Made by a program: the position numbers and the translations under genes. A model generated the notes under the pieces. That model made no database searches, was not told the DNA's origin, and worked only from the letters and a program-made list of their open reading frames with translations. This document shows positions 7,947 to 16,277 of a stretch of 33,277 nucleotides of DNA, in pieces (within the stretch, counting starts at the first letter, position 1; every line of letters begins with the position of its first letter). Origin of the DNA: Candidatus Planktophila sp. (GTDB lineage Bacteria > Actinomycetota > Actinomycetes > Nanopelagicales > Nanopelagicaceae); contig SHVF01000009.1 in the NCBI GenBank assembly GCA_009691135.1, positions 1-33,277 on the forward strand. Direction: 5' to 3'.

Positions 7947-8284
7947 TTAGTCGTCGTCGCCTTCATCGTCATCATCGTCTCCACCACCAGTGGGCATCGA
8001 TGCGATTCTCGGTTGCTTGGGAGCACTTGGATTGGAAGCGGCACTTGGTTTGGATGTAGTTTTTGCGAACTTGGAGATATCACGCAGGCTCAGGCGCTCA
8101 CTACGGGTTCGTTTGCAGTGGCGGGGGTTTCTGCACCACTTTGTGCAACAAGTGCATCGACACCAACAATTAATTGCGCCATAGCGAGTAATAAAGTGGG
8201 TAGTGCACTAGTTGATTTTTTAACTTGTGGCGCACCATCTGCGTAAGCAAGTTCCATCCATTCAGGCTTATTTGGAGGTGTCAT
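7947..8284 (-). pseudogene. Small single-pass membrane protein gene broken by a -1 frameshift
   Basis: From ATG 8284, with a Shine-Dalgarno (AGGAA near 8293-8297), the frame encodes MTPPNKPEWMELAYADGAPQ, then a hydrophobic stretch (ALPTLLLAMAQLIVGVDALV) and a Pro/Ala/Thr-rich tail, and stops at TGA 8090-8092. Continuing in the -1 frame gives SLRDISKFAKTTSKPSAASN, then IASMPTGGG and an acidic tail (DDDDDEGDDD) ending at TAA 7947. That second frame has no usable start codon nearby and its composition looks like a normal membrane-protein tail. One lost base near 8075-8095 would join the two into a protein of about 113 residues. The product is of unknown function. It probably shared an mRNA with the beta-propeller gene 24 bp downstream. 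A sequencing error is possible. Nothing is seen in 8285-8376 beyond promoter-like sequence. Confidence 0.55.
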
Positions 8285-8364
8285 TTGTCATATTCCTTTC
8301 TTCATTACGCACGATAGAAGGCCACCCTTAGAAGACCATGAGAACACAGCTCATTAATGCTGAG

Positions 8365-8370
8365 TAATCT
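8365..8370 (+). promoter_or_regulatory. -10 box TAATCT of the leaderless ctaB gene
   Basis: TAATCT is followed by six bases (TGCCCT) and a GTG codon at 8377. The spacing supports GTG 8377 as both start codon and transcription start; there is no Shine-Dalgarno. Confidence 0.6.
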
Positions 8371-8376
8371 TGCCCT

Positions 8377-9273
8377 GTGCCCGTCAATTCACGTGTAAAT
8401 ATCTCTTTAAAAGTCCGCGGTTTCCTAGACCTAATGAAATTGCGTGTTGTCGAGCTCTTGTTAGTTTCAACTCTGCCGGCGATGGTTTTAGCCGAAGGTG
8501 GAATACCTTCACTTTCGTTAACGCTTGCAACTTTAATTGGTGGAACCTTGGCTGCCGGCAGTGCCAATGCATTTAACATGGTGATCGAAACCGAATCAGA
8601 TAAATTGATGAAGCGAACCGCAAAGCGGCCGCTTGCAACTGGTGTCTTGAGAAAAAGTGAAGCGCTAATTTTTGCAACGGCCATCGGTGTCGTGTCGCTA
8701 ATTATTTTTCAGATCTTTACAACTTCGTTAGCAACGCTACTTACTGCGATAGCAATAGTTTTCTATGTTTGGGTTTACACAATTTTACTTAAGAAGCGCA
8801 CTCCACAAAATATTGTTTGGGGTGGCGCTGCTGGATGTATGCCAGCTTTAATTGGTTGGGCAGTGGTTACAAATTCACTTTCTGTTACTGCTTGGTCGTT
8901 CTTCCTAGTTATTTACTTCTGGACACCGCCGCACTTTTGGGCGCTGGCAATTAAATACAAAGATGATTATGCCGCCGCACATATTCCCATGTTGCCCGTT
9001 GTCGCAAGTAAGACACATCTACTGCGTCAGATGTGGATATATACAGTTGCAATGATTGCATCTTCTATTGCACTAATTGTTAATGCGAGATTGCAGAATT
9101 GGGCCATGGCTTTTGTAGTTGCATTAGGTTTGGTCTTTGCAGCGCAACTTCGTGGGCTAGATGAAAAATCTGAAAACTATGAAAAGACTGCCGGAAAAAT
9201 ATTCCAATGGTCGATAACTTATTTGAGTTTGCTTTCCGTCTTGCTGGTTGTGGCTCAGCTATTAAAGGCTTGA
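8377..9273 (+). CDS. ctaB: Protoheme IX farnesyltransferase (heme O synthase)
   Basis: This integral membrane prenyltransferase of the UbiA superfamily adds farnesyl to heme b to make heme O, the precursor of heme A for cytochrome oxidase. The 298-residue protein has about nine hydrophobic segments. The first polar signature NAFNMVIETESDKLMKRTAKRPL (only its key part: N66, E71, D74 and the KRTAKRPL run) binds the allylic diphosphate through Mg2+. YTILLKKRTPQNIVWGGAAG and FWTPPHFWALAI are further hallmarks of CyoE/CtaB. The family usually has N-x3-D-x3-D here, with Glu in place of the first Asp in some members. The start is GTG, supported by TAATCT six bases upstream. The 3' end overlaps the sulfhydrylase remnant by 19 bp. 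No oxidase gene is in the window. Confidence 0.93.
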   Translation: MPVNSRVNISLKVRGFLDLMKLRVVELLLVSTLPAMVLAEGGIPSLSLTLATLIGGTLAAGSANAFNMVIETESDKLMKRTAKRPLATGVLRKSEALIFATAIGVVSLIIFQIFTTSLATLLTAIAIVFYVWVYTILLKKRTPQNIVWGGAAGCMPALIGWAVVTNSLSVTAWSFFLVIYFWTPPHFWALAIKYKDDYAAAHIPMLPVVASKTHLLRQMWIYTVAMIASSIALIVNARLQNWAMAFVVALGLVFAAQLRGLDEKSENYEKTAGKIFQWSITYLSLLSVLLVVAQLLKA

Positions 9274-9611
9274 GTTAAATCTTTAATTAAGTCATCCGCG
9301 TGCTCTAAGCCCACAGATAGACGCAGTACCGAAGGTGTAATTCCCATCTCTGCCTGAGCTTCAGGGGATAAGCGGCGATGGGTAGTCGATGATGGATGAG
9401 TAATAAGTGATTTGCTATCGCCTAAGTTATTGGAGATATCAATGATTCGTAAGGCATCCATAAAGGCGAATGCATTCTTTTGGGAGCCAGCAAACTCAAT
9501 GCCAATAGTGCTGCAGCCGCCGGCGCGAACTGCATCAGTCTGTGGGTTTAGATCCCAATCAGGTGCAGGGCGATTGTTGCGTGGTTGATAACCCCAGGTC
9601 TCTTTGCTCAC
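9255..9611 (-). pseudogene. Internally deleted O-succinyl/O-acetylhomoserine sulfhydrylase (MetZ/MetY-type)
   Basis: The full-length enzyme is a PLP-dependent protein of about 400 residues that makes homocysteine from an activated homoserine and sulfide. Here only about 118 codons remain, in one open frame. The last ~85 residues match the family C-terminus closely: ALRIIDISNNLGDSKSLITH, then the TTHRRLSPEAQAEMGI region and LRLSVGLEHADDLIKDL. The first ~30 (SKETWGYQPRNNRPAPDWDL, NPQTDAVRAGG) resemble the family N-terminus. The whole PLP-binding core, including the catalytic lysine, is missing. The join falls at an AGG tripeptide, which occurs near both ends of full-length family members, so recombination between short repeats is likely. 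GTG 9611 with TAGAAT (complement 9619-9624) seven bases upstream may still drive expression. It cannot be catalytic. An assembly collapse is the alternative. Confidence 0.75.
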
Positions 9612-9636
9612 ACAGATAATTCTAAGGTGCAATTGC

Positions 9637-9642
9637 TATATT
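9637..9642 (+). promoter_or_regulatory. -10 box TATATT of the leaderless ABC-exporter operon
   Basis: TATATT ends six bases before ATG 9649. It lies only 12 bp from the opposing TAGAAT (9619-9624) of the sulfhydrylase remnant, so two divergent promoters share one short spacer. It decides the start: the upstream in-frame TTG at 9604 would lie before this promoter. Confidence 0.65.
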
Positions 9643-9648
9643 CAATAC

Positions 9649-10557
9649 ATGTCTAATCTGGCTATCTCAGTAACTGATCTGAGCAAGAAATACGGTGCGG
9701 CCCTTGCCGTCTCACATACAAATTTCCAGGTTCCGCTCGGGACTATTTGCGGATTCGTTGGTCCAAACGGCGCGGGAAAGACGACAACTATTCGTATGTT
9801 ACTCGGCCTTATAACTCCAACCGGGGGCACTGGTCAGATATTGGGAGAACCAATTACATCTCCAGAAAATTACTTGCCACAAGTTGGCGCGATGATTGAA
9901 GGCCCAGCTTTTTATCCGGCGCTATCAGGTGCTGAAAATTTGCGTGTGCTTGCAACCTTGGGTGGTTTCCCACAAGAACGAGTTGATCAACTACTGAAAC
10001 AAGTTGGATTAGCCGATCGCGGCAATTCTAAATACAAAACTTATTCACTTGGCATGAAGCAACGTTTAGGTATAGCTGCAGCGCTACTTCCAGATCCAAA
10101 GATATTAATTCTTGATGAACCTACCAACGGACTTGATCCAGAAGGTATTCAAGAGATTCGGCAATTGCTTCGTTCGCTTGCAGATAAAGGCACAACTGTA
10201 TTTGTCTCATCACACTTACTATCTGAGCTCGAAATAATTAGCGAGTACATAGTTATGTTGCGTAAAGGTGAAGTTGTATTTGCAGGACCAATTCAAGAAT
10301 TATTCGATCAACAACAGCCTTATATGATTGTGAAAACTGAAAATATTGGCGACCTAGAGAAAATCATCGCGATTGCACAAAGCGCAGGTCATCACTCACA
10401 TATTCGAGATGGTGCAGCACATATTGAAGGTCCTGCTGATTGGGCTGGCACCTTAAATAAATTGGCATTCGAAGCCGGAATTCTCTTGACTCAACTTTCG
10501 CCACAATTACCAAACCTCGAAGAGACATTCTTTGAAATGACAGGGGAACAGAAATGA
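9649..10557 (+). CDS. ABC-2 type exporter, ATP-binding subunit
   Basis: This 302-residue ATPase powers the permease encoded next. It has a complete nucleotide-binding domain: Walker A GPNGAGKT (38-45), the Q-loop region (VGAMIEGPAFYPALSGAENL), the signature YSLGMKQRLG, Walker B ILILDEPTNGLDP and the H-loop (VSSHLLSEL). The C-terminal ~90 residues are an accessory domain typical of DrrA/CcmA-like exporter ATPases. Substrates for this class include lipids, antibiotics and bacteriocins; none can be assigned here. The last four bases overlap the permease start (ATGA), so translation is coupled. ATG 9649 was chosen because TATATT is six bases upstream and MSNLAISVTDLSKKYG is a normal family N-terminus. 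Confidence 0.9.
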   Translation: MSNLAISVTDLSKKYGAALAVSHTNFQVPLGTICGFVGPNGAGKTTTIRMLLGLITPTGGTGQILGEPITSPENYLPQVGAMIEGPAFYPALSGAENLRVLATLGGFPQERVDQLLKQVGLADRGNSKYKTYSLGMKQRLGIAAALLPDPKILILDEPTNGLDPEGIQEIRQLLRSLADKGTTVFVSSHLLSELEIISEYIVMLRKGEVVFAGPIQELFDQQQPYMIVKTENIGDLEKIIAIAQSAGHHSHIRDGAAHIEGPADWAGTLNKLAFEAGILLTQLSPQLPNLEETFFEMTGEQK

Positions 10558-11357
10558 TTCGCAGCATTGCACGAATCTTCTTTGCAGAATGGCGAAAATT
10601 GCGCAGACCAACGCTGCTGCTCGGAACCCTTGGCGCAGTAGCCTTTTTTAGCATTCTAGTTTCGTCACTACTTTTCCTAATGATTGATTCACCAAACGGC
10701 AACGGTGATCGCGGAATTCGCATAACTAGAGAAATGCTTTCTTTACCAAGTGGAGCAACTCAAGCTTTTTCAAGTATTGGTAATTTACTTGGCATAATTG
10801 CGCTCTGTGTTTTTGCAGCCCAGACTGCTCAAGAGTATTCACTTGGCACGCTACGCAATTTATTAGTTCGCCAACCAGGTCGGATTCGCTTGTTAGTTGG
10901 TAAATTGGCCTCAATGAAGGTATTTGCAGTGATTATGACTCTGGTCAGCGCTGTGATCTCAATCGGTGTTTCGTACGCGCTAGCCGGTGGGAAAGATGTA
11001 AACACCACGCTCTGGTTTAACTCTGATGGCCGCCTAGAAATTGCCAAGACCTTACTTAATGTCTTTATTTCAATTCTTGGGTTTGGAATCATTGGCATGG
11101 TGCTCGGAATTCTCTTGCGTTCGCCAATTAGCTCAATTTCTTTGGGAGTTCTCTGGCTGCTAATCGTAGAGAATATTGTTGGAGCGGTTAAATCCAGCAC
11201 CCTCCAATGGCTACCCGGAAATCAGTTGGGAACGATTGCAGTAGGTGGAACTGAAGACATCAGTTACACACATGCACTTTCTCTTTCAGGACTATACGTT
11301 GGCATCGCCTTGGTAATTGCAACGGTCCTATTTACAAGACGAGATGTAGCCGACTAG
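10554..11357 (+). CDS. ABC-2 type exporter, membrane permease subunit
   Basis: This 267-residue integral membrane protein is the partner of the preceding ATPase. After a short basic N-terminus (RSIARIFFAEWRKLRR) there are about six hydrophobic helices: one near 20-45, a cluster around 75-95 (GNLLGIIALCVFAAQTAQEY), two near 120-155, two near 165-205 and one at the C-terminus (GLYVGIALVIATVLF). The segment TAQEYSLGTLRNLLVRQPGR, joining helix 2 to the cytoplasm, is the characteristic ABC-2 coupling motif. The start overlaps the ATPase stop by four bases. Together they form a two-gene exporter, presumably as a 2+2 complex in the cytoplasmic membrane. The cargo is unknown. Confidence 0.85.
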   Translation: MIRSIARIFFAEWRKLRRPTLLLGTLGAVAFFSILVSSLLFLMIDSPNGNGDRGIRITREMLSLPSGATQAFSSIGNLLGIIALCVFAAQTAQEYSLGTLRNLLVRQPGRIRLLVGKLASMKVFAVIMTLVSAVISIGVSYALAGGKDVNTTLWFNSDGRLEIAKTLLNVFISILGFGIIGMVLGILLRSPISSISLGVLWLLIVENIVGAVKSSTLQWLPGNQLGTIAVGGTEDISYTHALSLSGLYVGIALVIATVLFTRRDVAD

Positions 11358-11377
11358 CGACACTTACCGCAATCTCC

Positions 11378-11418
11378 GAAGTTACACGGTCTACTCATTT
11401 ATTCTGAGGGCTAACTTC
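11378..11418 (+). repeat. 7-bp inverted repeat ahead of the NlpC/P60 gene
   Basis: GAAGTTA (11378-11384) and TAACTTC (11412-11418) are exact complements with 27 bases between them. A TANNNT hexamer (TATTCT, 11400-11405) lies in the loop and the Shine-Dalgarno (GGAGG) follows at once. With transcription starting near 11412 the repeat would be a DNA site rather than an RNA hairpin. It is short and could be chance. Confidence 0.3.
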
Positions 11419-11429
11419 TTGGAGGTCTT

Positions 11430-12635
11430 GTGTCGCATCGCAGCAAAGCGCTGGCTTTAGCCGTTATTTTTGGGTTAACGCTTACGAATACACCTGCCAT
11501 GGCGGCAACGCCCAAACCGACTTTGGCACAAATTGAAGCTGCTAAGAAAGCGGAGGCAGCAAAGAAAAAAATTGCAGATGATGCGGCTAAGAAATTAGCG
11601 GCAGCTAATCAGACGCTACGCACTTTGACAGTAAAGGCTAATGCCGCACAAGCGCTGTACACCAAAGCCAAACAAGAACTCGCTATCGCAACTTCTGCCG
11701 CAAACGCTGCTGCCGAATATGCGCGACAAACCCAATTAGCCGTAGCTGAAGCACACCGTGTAATTGGCAAACTCGCTGCCAATGCTTACATTATGGGCGG
11801 ATCTTTAACAGATATAGAACCTTTACTAAGCGCCAACGGACCACAAGATTTAATTGATCAAATCTCAACTTTAGATAAATTAGGAATGCAAAATACCGTG
11901 GCGCTAGAACGTTATCGGGCAGCCGAAGTAATTGCGCGCGCTGCAAAAGTTAAAGCGGATGAAGCAAAAATTGTGCAAGAGACTGCAACTGCAAAAGTTG
12001 CGGGCGCCAAGAAAGTTGCTGATGATGCGCGTACCCTGCAACAAAAAGAAGTAAACAAGTTACAAGCCATCCAAGATAAGTTAGCGCGCGAATTAGCGAG
12101 TGCCAAAAAGGTACGAATCACTCTTGAACAACAACGGGCTTTGGCTTTGCTCGAAGAGAGCTTGGCAAATACTGCGGCAAATACTGGTGGCCAAAAGAAA
12201 ATTTGGCCAGACATTGGCTTTAAAGGTCGCTCCACAGTTCGAACTACCGAAGCACAGCGTGCTGTCGCTGTTGCATTTGCCAAGAAACAAGTGTTGGCGC
12301 GCAAACCATATATTTGGGGGTCAGAAGGTCCAAACTCATTTGATTGCTCAGGACTTGTGTATTCAGCATTTAAATCCGCTGGCTTAGGCTGGCCAAATTG
12401 GGATCGCCTTAACTCGGCGCTATACGCTGGTTATACAAAGCATGTCTCCTTAAATGAACTTGTCCCAGGTGATCTCTTGTTCTATTCATACAAGGGAACT
12501 ATTTCTTCTATCCACCACATCTCAATTTATGCTGGAAACGGCATGATGTGGGAAGCAAATTCCAAAGATAAAGGTCTGCTCTATTCAAGTATTTATAGCG
12601 TTAAAGGGCTTATGCCATTTGGTGGTCGGGTCTAG
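11430..12635 (+). CDS. Secreted NlpC/P60 peptidoglycan hydrolase with coiled-coil (RipA-like)
   Basis: This 401-residue endopeptidase is predicted to cut peptidoglycan stem peptides during cell separation. A signal peptide (SKALALAVIFGLTLTNTPAM) is followed by a long Ala/Lys-rich coiled coil at about 35-235 (repeated AAKKAEAAKKKIADDAAKKL patterns) and a C-terminal NlpC/P60 domain from about 275. The catalytic Cys306 lies in NSFDCSGLVYSAF and the His363 in HHISIYAG; LVPGDLLFY is the usual strand between them. The coiled-coil plus NlpC/P60 layout matches actinobacterial RipA/CwlO-type hydrolases, which are often held inactive by the coiled coil. The start is GTG 11430 with a strong GGAGG 6 bases upstream. 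tilS follows 9 bases after the stop but has its own promoter. Confidence 0.9.
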   Translation: MSHRSKALALAVIFGLTLTNTPAMAATPKPTLAQIEAAKKAEAAKKKIADDAAKKLAAANQTLRTLTVKANAAQALYTKAKQELAIATSAANAAAEYARQTQLAVAEAHRVIGKLAANAYIMGGSLTDIEPLLSANGPQDLIDQISTLDKLGMQNTVALERYRAAEVIARAAKVKADEAKIVQETATAKVAGAKKVADDARTLQQKEVNKLQAIQDKLARELASAKKVRITLEQQRALALLEESLANTAANTGGQKKIWPDIGFKGRSTVRTTEAQRAVAVAFAKKQVLARKPYIWGSEGPNSFDCSGLVYSAFKSAGLGWPNWDRLNSALYAGYTKHVSLNELVPGDLLFYSYKGTISSIHHISIYAGNGMMWEANSKDKGLLYSSIYSVKGLMPFGGRV

Positions 12636-12638
12636 AGT
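12633..12638 (+). promoter_or_regulatory. -10 box TAGAGT of the leaderless tilS gene
   Basis: TAGAGT is followed by six bases (TAGCGC) and ATG 12645. The hexamer uses the TAG stop codon of the NlpC/P60 gene (12633-12635) as its first half, so the promoter is fused to the end of the gene before it. Confidence 0.65.
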
Positions 12639-12644
12639 TAGCGC

Positions 12645-13607
12645 ATGTCCACCGCTCTGCTTGAACTTCGCAATGCAGTGCGCCCTTTTCTAGAGAATTT
12701 AACCGCCGGAGATTGCGCATTAGTTGCAGTCTCAGGTGGGGCTGATTCATTAGCGCTGGCTTATGCGTTAATTAAAGAAGCACCTGATTTAGCAATTAAC
12801 TTAATTGCCATAACCGTTGATCATCAATTACAAAGTAGCTCGGCAGATCAAGCAGCAAGAGTTCAAGTCGAATTAAAGGCGATGGGCTATCAAGAAGTTA
12901 TAATCGAGAAAGTCACTGTTGCAGAAAAATCTGGGCTAGAAGCAGATGCGCGCGCTGCAAGGTATGCCGCACTCGATGCAATTGCACATGCATATGGTGC
13001 GACTCAAATTTTTTTAGGACACACACGAGATGATCAAGCAGAGACAGTTTTGTTAGGACTTGCTCGCGGTTCCGGAACTCGATCACTTTCAGGAATGGCG
13101 GTGATCAACGGAAGATACGCACGACCATTTTTGCAATTGACTCGTGAGCAAATCGTTCAAGCATGCCAAGAAGCAAAGTTAAATCCTTGGAATGATCCTC
13201 ATAATGAAAATGCAAAATTTTCACGTGTGCGTGTAAGAAACTCTGTGTTGCCAGTTATGGAATCCGAAATCGGTCCAGGTATCGCAGCAGCACTTGCGAG
13301 AAGTGCTGTGATCTTGCGCGATGATGCCGACGCCCTTGATGAGATGGCAAAAGCTGTTATTTCACGTGTTGACCTAAAAGACCTTGATTGCGCAGCGCTG
13401 ACCGAACTGCCGCGAGCAATCAGATCTCGTGTCTTGCGGGCTGCGATCTATGCCGCAGGCGCCCCCAACGGCTCACTGAGCGCAGATCACCTGTTGGCCG
13501 TTGAGTCTATGGTCACTTCTTGGCACGGCCAAGGTGAGGCGAGCCTGCCGGGTGGTGTGAAGGTAGCCCGAATTTCGGGCAGACTTTCGCTCTTAGCCCG
13601 TCCCTAA
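12645..13607 (+). CDS. tilS: tRNA(Ile)-lysidine synthase
   Basis: This enzyme changes the wobble cytidine of the CAU-anticodon tRNA-Ile to lysidine, using lysine and ATP, so that AUA codons are read as isoleucine; it is essential in bacteria. The PP-loop motif SGGADS is at residues 30-35, followed by the family motifs ITVDHQLQSSSADQA, FLGHTRDDQAETVLLGLARG and ARPFLQLTREQI. At 320 residues it has the short actinobacterial form, with a reduced C-terminal domain. The tilS-hpt-ftsH order is conserved in Actinobacteria and beyond. TAGAGT six bases upstream supports this start. Two short hairpin-forming repeats lie at and just after its 3' end. Confidence 0.94.
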   Translation: MSTALLELRNAVRPFLENLTAGDCALVAVSGGADSLALAYALIKEAPDLAINLIAITVDHQLQSSSADQAARVQVELKAMGYQEVIIEKVTVAEKSGLEADARAARYAALDAIAHAYGATQIFLGHTRDDQAETVLLGLARGSGTRSLSGMAVINGRYARPFLQLTREQIVQACQEAKLNPWNDPHNENAKFSRVRVRNSVLPVMESEIGPGIAAALARSAVILRDDADALDEMAKAVISRVDLKDLDCAALTELPRAIRSRVLRAAIYAAGAPNGSLSADHLLAVESMVTSWHGQGEASLPGGVKVARISGRLSLLARP

Positions 13608-13623
13608 ATCTCCCTCGAGATTT
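13606..13623 (+). repeat. 7-bp stem, 4-base loop hairpin between tilS and hpt
   Basis: AAATCTC (13606-13612) and GAGATTT (13617-13623) enclose the loop CCTC. The hairpin starts inside the tilS stop codon and lies 21 bases before the hpt start. A second one, GCCCG-AATTT-CGGGC (13566-13580), lies in the tilS 3' end. Neither is followed by a run of T, so neither is a standard terminator; they may shape mRNA decay or weakly attenuate. Confidence 0.4.
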
Positions 13624-13644
13624 GAACTTAAAAGGAGTCCCTAA

Positions 13645-14196
13645 GTGGATCTAGCTGCTGTCGGCACAGAAGTAGAACGCGTGATTGTTACTGAAGAGCA
13701 ATTGCGATCAAAGGTTGCAGAACTAGCAGCGCGCATTGATGCTGATTACAAAGATCGTGATCTGCTTTTAGTCGGAGTTCTTAAAGGTGCGATCATGGCC
13801 ATGGCTGATTTAACGCGCGCCATGCAACGTCATATTGATATGGATTGGATGGCGGTTTCATCTTACGGTTCCGGAACAAAATCTAGCGGAGTTGTTCGTA
13901 TCCTTAAAGATCTAGATCACGATATAACTGGGCGCAATATTTTGATCATCGAAGATATCGTTGACTCAGGTTTAACACTTTCATGGCTTCGTACAAATTT
14001 AATGTCACGCGGTGCCGAATCTGTTGAGATTTTGGCAATTCTTCGCAAGCCGGAAGCAGCCAAAGTAGAAGTTGAATGCAAATATGTTGGATTTGATATC
14101 CCAACCGATTTCGTAGTCGGTTATGGTCTTGATTTCAATGAAAAGTACCGCAACCTTACCTTCGTCGGCGTGCTGGCTAAGCACATGTATTCATAA
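13645..14196 (+). CDS. hpt: Hypoxanthine-guanine phosphoribosyltransferase
   Basis: This cytoplasmic enzyme joins hypoxanthine or guanine to PRPP to make IMP or GMP in purine salvage. The 183-residue length is normal for the family. The PRPP-binding loop is ILIIEDIVDSGLTL with E103-D104 and D108-S-G; the flexible-loop SSYGSGTKSSG (72-82) and the base-binding KYVGFDIPTDFVVGYGLD are also present. The start is GTG 13645 with AAAGGAG a few bases upstream. The stop codon shares one base with the ftsH ATG, as is common for this pair. Confidence 0.95.
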   Translation: MDLAAVGTEVERVIVTEEQLRSKVAELAARIDADYKDRDLLLVGVLKGAIMAMADLTRAMQRHIDMDWMAVSSYGSGTKSSGVVRILKDLDHDITGRNILIIEDIVDSGLTLSWLRTNLMSRGAESVEILAILRKPEAAKVEVECKYVGFDIPTDFVVGYGLDFNEKYRNLTFVGVLAKHMYS

Positions 14197-16277
14197 TGGG
14201 TAGAGCGAATAAAATGGATAAGAAGAACTTTTTTAAGAAAAAGCCAGCGGTAAAAAATTCTGGTGTAAAGAAACCTGCCAAGAAAGCGCCGACAACTCGT
14301 GCCGGACGCATTATGCGCGGACCACTTCTCTGGATTATTATCGCAATCCTCGGCGTAAGCATCTTTGGGCAAATTACAAGTGCTGGAAATCGCTACACCG
14401 AAATCGGCACGTCTCAGGCTCTCGATGCAATTGCACAATCAAAAGTGGAATCAGCGTTGCTAATTGATAAATCTCAAAAATTACAGTTAATTCTTAAGCC
14501 AGGCAGCCTGATCAACGGCTCTAGCAAAGTGGAAGCATCTTATGTAATTCGCCAAGAGCCAACAATCGTTGACGCACTCACTGGCAATCCACCTGTAAAG
14601 GGCTGGAATGTCGATGTTCCGAGGCAATCGCTTTTCGTATCTTTCTTATTCTCAATCGCGCCAATTCTGTTAATCGGATTCTTATTCTTCTTCCTTATGA
14701 GCAATGCGCAAGGTGGAAATAAAGTCTTCTCCTTTGGAAAATCACGTGCCAAATTGCAAGATAACGATGTTCCGCAAAATACTTTTGCAGATGTCGCAGG
14801 TGCTGATGAAGCGATCGCCGAACTTGAAGAGATCAAAGATTTCTTGGCTAATCCACCTAAGTACGCACTTCTAGGTGCCAAAATTCCAAAGGGTGTTTTG
14901 CTTTATGGCCCTCCCGGAACCGGTAAGACTTTATTAGCGCGCGCCGTTGCCGGTGAAGCGCAAGTACCTTTCTATTCAATCTCTGGTTCTGACTTTGTAG
15001 AAATGTTTGTTGGCGTTGGTGCGGCCCGCGTACGCGATCTCTTTGCGCAAGCAAAAGCCAATGCTCCAGCAATCGTTTTCGTAGATGAGATTGATGCAGT
15101 AGGTCGCCAACGCGGTGCAGGCATGGGTGGAGGACACGACGAACGCGAACAAACTCTTAACCAATTACTTGTTGAGATGGATGGTTTTGAATCAGGTGGA
15201 CAAGTTATTTTGATCGCCGCAACCAACCGACCAGATGTCCTAGATCCTGCGTTATTGCGCCCGGGCCGTTTTGATCGCCAGATCGCAGTAGATCGCCCCG
15301 ATCTAAAGGGCCGTGAAGAGATTCTTAAAGTTCATGCTAAGACAAAGCCGCTTTCAGATGAAGTTGAACTTCTTACATATGCGCGTCGCACACCTGGATT
15401 TACAGGTGCTGATCTAGCAAATGTTTTAAATGAAGCAGCCCTTCTTGCGGCCCGGGAAGGTAAAAAAGTTATTTCTAATCTGCAAATTGATGAAGCTATT
15501 GATCGTGTAATGGCTGGGCCACAACGCAAATCTCGGATAATGTCCGATGATGAACGTCGCGTCACTGCCTATCATGAGGCCGGACATGCTCTCGTTGCGC
15601 ATGCACTTCCGCACACAGATCCAGTTCACAAAATTACGATTATGCCGCGCGGTCGCGCACTTGGTTACACAATGGTTCTGCCTGATGATGACAAGTATTC
15701 GACAACTCGCAATCAATTACTTGATCAGCTGGCATATTCACTCGGTGGTCGCGCTGCAGAAGAGTTAATTTTCCATGATCCATCAACTGGTGCATCAAAT
15801 GATATTGAAAAGGCCACTACGCTGGCTCGAGCAATGGTCACGCAATATGGAATGACTGAAGCAATTGGTGCGATCAAGTTGGGTACGGATGCTTCAGAAC
15901 CATTTATGGGGCGCGATTACGGACATCAACGCGATTATTCTGAAAGTGTTGCCGCCAAAGTTGATGCTGAAATCCGTAATTTAATTGAGAATGCACATCA
16001 AGAGGCTTTCGATATTTTGGTTGATAACCGTGCGACGCTTGATGCAATGGTTCTGCAATTACTTGAGAGAGAAACCCTAAATAAAGAGGAAATTTCAGCA
16101 ATCTTTACCAAGGTAAATTCTTGGCCAAGGCGTCCGGCTTGGACTGGTTCGGTAACTCGCATCCCATCGCAGCAACCACCAGTTGCTGTTCCGGAAAGAA
16201 TTGTCGTTGAACCAGCAATTGCAAAGAAGCCATCGCGCGTTAAGAAAAGTGCAAAGAAAGATGGCTCTGACGAGTGA
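14196..16277 (+). CDS. ftsH: ATP-dependent zinc metalloprotease FtsH
   Basis: This membrane-anchored AAA+ protease degrades misfolded membrane proteins and some regulators. The 693-residue protein has a basic N-terminal tail, helix 1 (about 42-60), an external domain, helix 2 (about 145-168), then the AAA domain with Walker A GPPGTGKT (238-245), Walker B VFVDEID (294-300), the SRH arginines in [11 protein letters not shown], and the zinc motif H460-E-A-G-H464 with the later Asp in [12 protein letters not shown]. The C-terminus has a Pro/Lys-rich extension ending [20 protein letters not shown] 14196 overlaps the hpt stop by one base; an in-frame ATG at 14214 (MDKKNFF) is an alternative start without a better ribosome site. 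folE overlaps the end by four bases. Confidence 0.95.
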   Translation: MGRANKMDKKNFFKKKPAVKNSGVKKPAKKAPTTRAGRIMRGPLLWIIIAILGVSIFGQITSAGNRYTEIGTSQALDAIAQSKVESALLIDKSQKLQLILKPGSLINGSSKVEASYVIRQEPTIVDALTGNPPVKGWNVDVPRQSLFVSFLFSIAPILLIGFLFFFLMSNAQGGNKVFSFGKSRAKLQDNDVPQNTFADVAGADEAIAELEEIKDFLANPPKYALLGAKIPKGVLLYGPPGTGKTLLARAVAGEAQVPFYSISGSDFVEMFVGVGAARVRDLFAQAKANAPAIVFVDEIDAVGRQRGAGMGGGHDEREQTLNQLLVEMDGFESGGQVILIAATNRPDVLDPALLRPGRFDRQIAVDRPDLKGREEILKVHAKTKPLSDEVELLTYARRTPGFTGADLANVLNEAALLAAREGKKVISNLQIDEAIDRVMAGPQRKSRIMSDDERRVTAYHEAGHALVAHALPHTDPVHKITIMPRGRALGYTMVLPDDDKYSTTRNQLLDQLAYSLGGRAAEELIFHDPSTGASNDIEKATTLARAMVTQYGMTEAIGAIKLGTDASEPFMGRDYGHQRDYSESVAAKVDAEIRNLIENAHQEAFDILVDNRATLDAMVLQLLERETLNKEEISAIFTKVNSWPRRPAWTGSVTRIPSQQPPVAVPERIVVEPAIAKKPSRVKKSAKKDGSDE

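Noticed and set aside
8060-8100. Programmed -1 ribosomal frameshift in the small membrane-protein gene
   Set aside because: No slippery heptamer is seen before the stop codon; a lost base or sequence error is simpler. Kept open only as a remote option.
7990-8246. Plus-strand reading frames opposite the broken small gene
   Set aside because: They are antisense to the membrane-protein frame, have odd composition (Cys, Arg and His runs) and no ribosome site.
11358-11429. ydaO (c-di-AMP) riboswitch before the NlpC/P60 gene
   Set aside because: These riboswitches often control actinobacterial cell-wall hydrolases, but the 72-base gap is too short and lacks the conserved core.
13566-13580. GCCCG-AATTT-CGGGC as a terminator of tilS
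   Set aside because: It lies within the coding sequence and is not followed by a T-run.
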